Source: Scybalosoma faecavium (lineage in GTDB: Bacteria; Bacillota; Clostridia; Christensenellales; Christensenellaceae). Taken from it: a DNA stretch of 64,000 nt. Shown piece after piece: positions 59,102 to 64,000 of this stretch. Every line of letters begins with the position of its first letter. The first letter of the stretch is position 1. A program made the position numbers and the translations under genes. The stretch spans positions 62,001 to 126,000 of the forward strand of contig DVKG01000006.1 of the NCBI GenBank assembly GCA_018716135.1, given 5' to 3'. Under the pieces are notes generated by a model that was not told the DNA's origin, searched no databases, and saw only the letters and a list, made by a program, of their open reading frames with translations.

Positions 59102-59833
59102 TTACTCTGCTTCAGCTTCGATGGGAGCTTCTTCTACGTCCTCCATCTGCTCGCCCTGACGGCCCTCGATTACAGCTTCAGCCATCTTGGAAGATATGAG
59201 CTTTACTGCACGAATAGCGTCGTCATTACCGGGGATGGGGTAGTCGATCTCATCGGGATCGCAGTTTGTATCTACAATAGCGACAATCGGAATACCCAGA
59301 GCATGAGCCTCCTGAACGGCTATGCGCTCTTTGCGGGGATCTACGATGAAGATCGCGCCGGGCATGCGGGGCATATCACGGATTCCGCCCAGGTTTTTCT
59401 CAAGCTTTTCCTTCTCGTGCATGAGCTTGATAACTTCCTTTTTGGGCAGCAGGTTGATCTCACCTGTTTCTTCCATGCGCTCGATGTCGCGCAGAGCGTT
59501 TATTCTGGACTTGATCGTCTTGAAGTTAGTGAGCATACCGCCGAGCCATCTGTTGGATACGTAATACTGACCGCAGCGCTTAGCCTCTGTCTCGATGGAC
59601 TCCTGCGCCTGCTTTTTCGTACCTACAAAAAGAATCGGCTTGCCTTCCATTGCTACATCACGAACAAAGAAATAAGCCTCTTCAATCTTCTTCACTGTCT
59701 TCTGCAGGTCGATGATGTAGATGCCGTTGCGCTCTGTGAAGATGAACTTCTTCATCTTAGGGTTCCATCTGCGCGTCTGATGACCAAAGTGTACGCCAGC
59801 TTCGAGAAGCTGCTTCATAGAAATTACTGACAT
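59102..59833 (-). CDS. rpsB: 30S ribosomal protein S2
   Basis: Ribosomal protein of 243 residues: MKQLLEAGVHFGHQTRRWNP, KKQAQESIETEA, RWLGGMLTNFKTI and VDTNCDPDEIDYPIPGNDDA. An acidic tail follows. AGGAGG precedes the start, and the leader of about 100 nt may form structure. Confidence 0.97.
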   Translation of the reverse strand: MSVISMKQLLEAGVHFGHQTRRWNPKMKKFIFTERNGIYIIDLQKTVKKIEEAYFFVRDVAMEGKPILFVGTKKQAQESIETEAKRCGQYYVSNRWLGGMLTNFKTIKSRINALRDIERMEETGEINLLPKKEVIKLMHEKEKLEKNLGGIRDMPRMPGAIFIVDPRKERIAVQEAHALGIPIVAIVDTNCDPDEIDYPIPGNDDAIRAVKLISSKMAEAVIEGRQGEQMEDVEEAPIEAEAE

Positions 59834-59938
59834 TTCGTCCTCCTAAATAATTTGTTTTACCTCCCTCTGCGTCGCTGCGCTCGGCACCCAATCTATAAAA
59901 AGGCACACGCCAAGCATCCGCGCAAAGGTGCGTCATTC
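59834..59938 (-). promoter_or_regulatory. Structured leader of rpsB (possible S2 autoregulatory element)
   Basis: A GC-rich 105-nt untranslated leader in an otherwise AT-rich spacer. GCACC and GGTGC segments about 40 nt apart can pair, and the GGCGTGTGCC element can form a local hairpin. S2 leaders that bind the protein are known in other bacteria; a homologous fold here is only inferred. Confidence 0.35.
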
Positions 59939-59944
59939 TTGCAA

Positions 59945-59974
59945 ATTATATCATACCATTACTGTGATTTGCAA
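59945..59974 (-). promoter_or_regulatory. Promoter of rpsB-tsf
   Basis: Minus strand TTGCAA (59969-59974), 18-bp spacer, extended TGA-TATAAT (59945-59950). Confidence 0.75.
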
Positions 59975-60000
59975 TGCTTATGTGAAATTTTTTTGAAAAA

Positions 60001-60033
60001 AGCTAAAAGCGCGAAGCTTTTTCCGCTTCACGC
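60001..60033 (-). terminator. Terminator of ireB-ruvX-DUF1292
   Basis: Minus-strand 9-bp stem GCGTGAAGC/GCTTCGCGC (one G-U pair) followed by a T-rich tail. Confidence 0.8.
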
Positions 60034-60045
60034 TTTGTTCCTTGA

Positions 60046-60387
60046 TTAATGCTCGTGATGGTCGTGACCACAACCGCAGCCGCAGCCATGTTCACCGCAA
60101 TCATCTTCGCAATCTCCATAGTATTCTTCAATGAAAGCATTCCAAGCGCCTTCCAGCTCTTCCTCTGTCTCTACGGGCATGAACGTATCTTCTTCCTCGC
60201 CCTCGACCACTCGCATGAGGAGAACCTCGCCGTCCTCCATGTCTTCCAGCGGCTCGACAGGGAGCAGAGCAATGTAGAAGTTCTCAGCATATTCAAAAAC
60301 CAGAAGATTCTCAAATTGAGCTACGTTGCCTTCTTCATCTGTCAGCTCCAGGATGTTTTCGTTCATCTGCTCGTTAATCTCTGTCAT
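60046..60387 (-). CDS. DUF1292 protein with His/Cys-rich tail (YrzB-like)
   Basis: 113 residues. The body ILELTDEEGNVAQFENLLVFEYAE... is the DUF1292 pattern (YrzB in Bacillus). The acidic C-terminus ends with a CGCGCG-HDHHEH metal-binding-like tail. It lies after ruvX in the conserved yrzL-ruvX-yrzB order; the function is unknown. Confidence 0.9.
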   Translation of the reverse strand: MTEINEQMNENILELTDEEGNVAQFENLLVFEYAENFYIALLPVEPLEDMEDGEVLLMRVVEGEEEDTFMPVETEEELEGAWNAFIEEYYGDCEDDCGEHGCGCGCGHDHHEH

Positions 60388-60445
60388 TAAAAAATTACCT
60401 CATCTCTTTTTAAGTTAGCGTTATTTTGCACGTCCCAAACAGACT

Positions 60446-60868
60446 TCAGCCTGGGTGGGAATCCAGATAGCTTTGCAATATAGTAACCGCCGCCAGCTTG
60501 TCTATGACCTTCCGGCGTTTTTTGCGGCTCATGTCAGCATCTATCAGCACTCTCTCCGCCATCACCGTGGTAAGCCGTTCGTCCTGATATACAATCTTCG
60601 CTCCGGAAGCCTCAGCCACCTTCTGCGCAAAGGCCATTACCTTCTCAGCCTGAGGGCCGATTGTGCCGTTCATATTTTTAGGCAGACCGCAAACTATGCA
60701 CTCTGCATCCATATCACGATACATATCTGCAAAGTACTTTACGTCCTGCATCTCGCTTTTTCTGTTATAAGTCTCTTTGCCCTGTGCCGTAATGCGCAGA
60801 AGATCTGAAACGGCAACGCCTATGCGCTTGTCGCCCACGTCGAGACCTATTATTCTTTTATAACTCAA
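60446..60868 (-). CDS. ruvX: Putative pre-16S rRNA nuclease YqgF/RuvX
   Basis: RNase H-fold nuclease of 140 residues thought to process pre-16S rRNA ends. It begins RIIGLDVGDKRIGVAVSD (catalytic Asp) and has IVCGLPKNMNGTIG and YQDERLTTVMAERV. The start is TTG 60868, five bases after GGAGG. Confidence 0.94.
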   Translation of the reverse strand: MSYKRIIGLDVGDKRIGVAVSDLLRITAQGKETYNRKSEMQDVKYFADMYRDMDAECIVCGLPKNMNGTIGPQAEKVMAFAQKVAEASGAKIVYQDERLTTVMAERVLIDADMSRKKRRKVIDKLAAVTILQSYLDSHPG

Positions 60869-60883
60869 ATGCGCCTCCGGAAA

Positions 60884-61138
60884 TCAAAGTCTCTTAATAT
60901 AATTAGAGATAAACTCTTCGAGAAGCTCGTCCCTGTCCAAACTCGTTATAAGCTTGCGCGCTCCGTTATGACTTGTTATGTAGGTAGGGTCTCCGGAAAT
61001 AATATAGCCCACAAGCTGATTGAGCGGATCGTATCCCTTTTGTCTCATAGCATCACATACGAGTTTGATTATACCGCGCACAGGATTTTCTACGTCCTTC
61101 GAAAAAGAGAACGTGGTAGTCTTATCTGATACTTTCAT
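60884..61138 (-). CDS. IreB/UPF0297 family regulatory phosphoprotein
   Basis: 84 residues with the family core NPVRGIIKLVCDAMRQKGYDP and LVGYIISGDPTYITSHN. IreB in Enterococcus is phosphorylated by the PASTA kinase IreK; the N-terminal Thr-rich segment (SDKTTTFSF) matches the phosphosite region. alaS, the usual upstream neighbour, is absent here. Confidence 0.92.
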   Translation of the reverse strand: MKVSDKTTTFSFSKDVENPVRGIIKLVCDAMRQKGYDPLNQLVGYIISGDPTYITSHNGARKLITSLDRDELLEEFISNYIKRL

Positions 61139-61186
61139 AAATTCCGCCCTTTCATGCGCAAATCAAAGCGCAGGTTTCTTGTCATA

Positions 61187-61215
61187 ATTATATAACATAT
61201 CGTTGCTTTTTTCAA
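61187..61215 (-). promoter_or_regulatory. Sigma-A promoter of ireB-ruvX-DUF1292
   Basis: Minus strand TTGAAA (61210-61215), 17-bp spacer, TATAAT (61187-61192). Confidence 0.85.
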
Positions 61216-61286
61216 CAGCGGATATTCCAACAGCATAAAAACTTAACGCTGATTTTACCTAAACAAGCCCGAATCTTCATGCTGTT

Positions 61287-61322
61287 AAAAAACTGCCTCC
61301 TTCCTAAATTAAGAAGGAGGCA
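61287..61322 (-). terminator. Terminator of the 47-residue Cys-rich gene
   Basis: Minus-strand perfect 10-bp stem TGCCTCCTTC/GAAGGAGGCA with a 9-nt loop, then GTTTTTT. Confidence 0.88.
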
Positions 61323-61365
61323 TCCTTTAACTTTTATCCCGGACGGAATACCCGCCCCGGCTCCT

Positions 61366-61509
61366 TTAGCATCGGCACATTCTGGCTATACTCTTTTTGC
61401 AGTGCTTGCACACTCTGCGCACTTTAGGCTCTACGCAGGGCGCAGCGCACGCCATAGCAATGCCCGCGGCCATGCCTGCCGCCGCACAAACAAACGCAAT
61501 CGGTTTCAT
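61366..61509 (-). CDS. 47-residue membrane-targeted Cys-rich peptide
   Basis: The short frame starts MKPIAFVCAAAGMAAGIAMA, a hydrophobic Ala-rich helix like a signal or membrane anchor. A basic segment with seven Cys in all follows (CVEP, VCKHCKK and a CRC end). ATG 61509 has AAAGGAG nine bases upstream and a strong terminator follows the stop, which supports real expression. I do not recognise a family. It lies between cysteine desulfurase and ireB; a metal- or cluster-related role is possible but unproven. Confidence 0.65.
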   Translation of the reverse strand: MKPIAFVCAAAGMAAGIAMACAAPCVEPKVRRVCKHCKKSIARMCRC

Positions 61510-61601
61510 AACACACACTCCTTTCGACACTCAAACTCGGAGAAAGCTTCTCCTCATGAGTAGTATGTGCTAAGTGCAAAACGGTCTGCTGGAAATTTTC
61601 G

Positions 61602-62801
61602 TCACTTTTTTACGCGAAGGTCCTTGACCGCCGCCGAGAGAACGTCTACGGCATAATTTATATCCTCGATAGTATTGTATCTTCCAATCGTGAATCTCAA
61701 ACTTCCTCTAAGCAGCTTTTCAGGTATTCCAATCGCTTTAAGCACATGAGGCGGCTCCAGAGAGCCTGCTTCGCACGCCGCGCCCGCAGAGCATGACACT
61801 CCCGCCATATCCAGTCTGAAAAGAAGAGCTTCCGATGTAATATCTTCAAATGTAAAATGCGCATTTCCCGGAACGCGAGCCGTAGGGTTTCCGTTAAGTC
61901 TGCTTCCCGGAATTTCGCTGAGAACGCGAGACACCATATGCTCTCTCAGCTCTAAAATTTTGCTTTCCGTCTCTTTCATATCCAACATAGCCAACTCAGC
62001 CGCTTTTCCCATGCCGACTATCCCGGCTACGTTTTCAGTCCCTGCGCGCCGCGCTCCCTCCTGAGAGCCTCCGTTCATAAACGATTTAACGCTGTTTGCG
62101 CCGCTGCGTATGTACAGCGCACCCACGCCCTTCGGTCCGTAAAATTTGTGTGCAGACATTGTCAGCATATCCACGCCCAGCTCGTTTACATCTATCGGAA
62201 TATGTCCGGCAGCCTGTACAGCATCCGTGTGCATCAATACTTCCATATCTCTTGCAACTTTGCTGATAGAAGCTATATCGTTTATAGTTCCTATCTCATT
62301 GTTTGCCAGCATTACGCTTATAAGAACCGTATCCGGTCTGACCGCGCGCTCAACTGCTTCCGCTGAGACAGATCCATATTTATCCACATTTAAAAATGTA
62401 ATCGCGTATCCCCGTTTTCTCAAATCCAGACATGTGTTTATAACGGCATGATGCTCCGCCTTTGTCGTTATAATATGATCTCCTTCTTCTTCTATAACGG
62501 AATAATACAACGGACCGTGCATAGCCCAATTATCGCCCTCTGTTCCGCCGCTGGTAAAATAAACATCTGACGCTTTTTTAGCGCCGATTAACTTAGCTAC
62601 CTGTTCGCGTGCATTCTCCACCGCGGCGTTCGCACGTCTGCCTTTCTCATAGACAGCAGAAGCATTCCCGTAATTCTCCGTGAGATAAGGTATCATAGCC
62701 TCAAGAACTTCAGGACGCATTTTCGTCGTCGCCGCATTGTCAAGATAAACATCTCGCTTTTTATTTGGCATAATCCGGTTCCCCTTCGGAATATCAGCCA
62801 T
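61602..62801 (-). CDS. Cysteine desulfurase (NifS/IscS family)
   Basis: PLP enzyme that frees sulfur from cysteine for Fe-S, thiolation or Moco. The 399-residue protein has YLDNAATTKMRPEV, the EHHAV region, SAHKFYGPKG (PLP-lysine) and the catalytic loop SCSAGAACEAGS. It follows a molybdopterin-binding protein gene, which suggests sulfur delivery to a molybdoenzyme or general cluster assembly. ATG 62801 with AGGAGG is preferred; an ATG ten codons in is possible. Confidence 0.94.
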   Translation of the reverse strand: MADIPKGNRIMPNKKRDVYLDNAATTKMRPEVLEAMIPYLTENYGNASAVYEKGRRANAAVENAREQVAKLIGAKKASDVYFTSGGTEGDNWAMHGPLYYSVIEEEGDHIITTKAEHHAVINTCLDLRKRGYAITFLNVDKYGSVSAEAVERAVRPDTVLISVMLANNEIGTINDIASISKVARDMEVLMHTDAVQAAGHIPIDVNELGVDMLTMSAHKFYGPKGVGALYIRSGANSVKSFMNGGSQEGARRAGTENVAGIVGMGKAAELAMLDMKETESKILELREHMVSRVLSEIPGSRLNGNPTARVPGNAHFTFEDITSEALLFRLDMAGVSCSAGAACEAGSLEPPHVLKAIGIPEKLLRGSLRFTIGRYNTIEDINYAVDVLSAAVKDLRVKK

Positions 62802-62825
62802 TTTGCTTTTCCTCCTAGCTATTAT

Positions 62826-63839
62826 TTATGCTCCAAAACCGCACCTAGGAAAAGTGCAGTCTTCACACCCTCTGCAAAGCCCGCCCTGGGCAAGCTTTTT
62901 TATATCCTGTTTAGTCGGCCGTTCTCCTGCGACTATTCTCGGAACTATCAGATCGAAAACCGTTCTGCGTGCAAACATAACGCATCCCGGCAAACCCACC
63001 ACGGGTATATCGTTAAAATACGCCAGCATGAACATAGCGCCCGGCAGCACAGGCGCGCCGTAAGACACTACGTCCGCTCCGGAAAGTCTTATCCCCGCAG
63101 GCGTTCTATCGTCTGGATCCACAGACATGCCTCCCGTGACCGCTACCATTTCCGCGCCGTTTTGTATACATTTTTTTATGCTGTCCGATATCGCCTGCGC
63201 ATCGTCCCCGGGGAAGAGTTGCTCTGTCACATCACAGCCAAGCTCGGAGAATTTATCGCGCATAACCGGACCGAATGTGTCTTTTATCAATCCGTCTTTT
63301 ATCTCGCTGCCTGTCGTAACCAAGCCTATTTTTAATTTTTTTAGAGGCTTGACATATATCAGCGGCTGAGTCAGCACTTCCCGCGCCCAATCTCCGACCT
63401 TTTTTTCGACAACAAGAGGAATAACTCTCGTCCCTGCTATTTTCTCTCCTTTTGATACCAGTCTGTCTCCGCGCAGAGAAGCGAACATTATGTCGTCCTC
63501 TTCCAATAAACGCAAAAGTCTCTCTTCGTCTATCTTCAGCAGTCCGTCAAATTCCGCGAAAAAATCTATCTTGCCTTCATTCGGCTCGCTCAACGTCACT
63601 CCGCTGCCCTTCGCGCATTCTGCTATTATACGCGCCGCATCGTTCTCATGCAGCCTGCCTCCGTCCAGCTCCAGAACGTACAGATTCAGCTTCCCCATGC
63701 TTTTGAGCACGGGGATGTCCTCCGGCACAATTACATGTCCCTTTTTAAAGCGGCTTCCTTTGAAGCTGCCTCTGATTATCTGCGTCAGATCATGCGCAAG
63801 CACATGTCCTACCGCATTCTCAATGCCGACTGTTTTCAT
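62826..63839 (-). CDS. Molybdopterin-binding (MoeA/MogA-like) protein with Cys tail
   Basis: 337 residues. The C-terminal half carries the molybdopterin-binding fold: IGLVTTGSEIKDG, VAVTGGMSVDPDDRTP and PVLPGAMFMLAYFND...GLPGCVMFARRTVFD. The N-terminal half is a SAF/MoeA-like region (ENAVGHVLAHDLTQI). The end CRGCEDCTFPRCGFGA is Cys-rich and could bind a metal. Such proteins accompany molybdenum hydroxylase genes; none is visible here, but cysteine desulfurase follows 24 bp downstream. Confidence 0.88.
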   Translation of the reverse strand: MKTVGIENAVGHVLAHDLTQIIRGSFKGSRFKKGHVIVPEDIPVLKSMGKLNLYVLELDGGRLHENDAARIIAECAKGSGVTLSEPNEGKIDFFAEFDGLLKIDEERLLRLLEEDDIMFASLRGDRLVSKGEKIAGTRVIPLVVEKKVGDWAREVLTQPLIYVKPLKKLKIGLVTTGSEIKDGLIKDTFGPVMRDKFSELGCDVTEQLFPGDDAQAISDSIKKCIQNGAEMVAVTGGMSVDPDDRTPAGIRLSGADVVSYGAPVLPGAMFMLAYFNDIPVVGLPGCVMFARRTVFDLIVPRIVAGERPTKQDIKKLAQGGLCRGCEDCTFPRCGFGA

Positions 63840-63878
63840 AATTCAACATCCTTATTCTGATACCGACTATTTATTTTT

Positions 63879-63901
63879 ATTGTATCACACTTTAGCGTGA
63901 T
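63879..63901 (-). promoter_or_regulatory. Extended -10 promoter with dyad before the molybdopterin-binding gene
   Basis: Minus strand TGA-TACAAT (-10 at 63879-63884) with a poor -35. The inverted repeat ATCAC/GTGAT (63884-63888, 63897-63901) abuts the -10, where a regulator could bind. The rest of the right edge (63902-64000) is AT-rich without a gene that I can support. Confidence 0.4.
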
Positions 63902-64000
63902 TTACTATCTTAAACAATGGCTATACAATAGTTTTTCTTTTCACAATTTGTATATTCTCCACTCATTTATTTTCTACATCCTTTTATATTTCCTAAACCA

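Overview
The window reads as a chromosomal segment of an endospore-forming, low-to-mid GC Firmicute of class Clostridia, probably an uncultured gut-type lineage; I cannot name the species. The reasons are a Gram-positive PolC replicase, a T-box leader on ileS, the YrzL(IreB)-RuvX-DUF1292 set, HemZ, the era-dgkA-ybeY-yqfF-phoH neighbourhood, and yqfC-yqfD behind a promoter that fits the mother-cell sigma-E consensus. Strong sigma-A promoters with 17-bp spacers and hairpin/T-run terminators are easy to read throughout. TTG starts are common, often as TTGA overlaps with the preceding stop. I see no tRNA or rRNA gene, insertion sequence, prophage or CRISPR array.

Layout. 1-7.3 kb: era (cut by the edge), a DgkA-PAP2 fusion, ybeY, the HD phosphodiesterase yqfF/pgpH and phoH on the minus strand; a plus-strand gene of unknown function with its own promoter and terminator; then yqfD-yqfC (sporulation) and rpsU (minus). 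7.4-10.6 kb: the NAD operon nadA-nadB-nadC (minus), with repeated GTTTACA half-sites at its promoter. 10.8-15.3 kb: an ABC exporter with a permease carrying a very large coiled coil. 15.3-21.1 kb: a small Cys-rich membrane protein with a metal-regulator-like operator, a pyridoxal-type kinase, T-box-controlled ileS and thrB. 21.5-26.7 kb: an EF-G paralogue and a 1000-residue membrane protein that looks like an eroded cyclic beta-glucan synthase. 26.7-29.0 kb: DUF3006, a secreted metallo-beta-lactamase lipoprotein, DUF1294 and an amidase. 29.1-29.9 kb: tmRNA followed by a candidate unannotated small RNA.

30-32.3 kb: a YhbD-like regulator with bactofilin genes (one apparently split in an A6 run), a YbjQ-type protein and a small anchored Cys protein. 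32.4-40.3 kb: PPi-type phosphofructokinase (plus), then thioredoxin, RseC-like, aspS and hisS behind a possible attenuator, then hemZ, a glyoxalase-II-like hydrolase and dtd. 40.3-47.3 kb: relA/spoT, recJ, secF, secD. 47.3-59.8 kb: a dense minus-strand run polC, ispG, rseP, dxr, cdsA, uppS, a 63-residue unknown, frr, pyrH, tsf and rpsB. 60-64 kb: DUF1292, ruvX, ireB, a 47-residue Cys-rich protein, cysteine desulfurase and a molybdopterin-binding protein.

How they fit: most of the window is core growth machinery (translation factors and synthetases, the replicase, Sec translocation, stringent response) coupled to isoprenoid/undecaprenyl lipid synthesis (dxr, ispG, uppS, the DgkA-PAP2 lipid recycler) and NAD synthesis. 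The less ordinary material is the NdvB-like relic, the bactofilin split, the candidate small RNA, the small Cys/His domain shared by two exported proteins, and several leader and operator elements.
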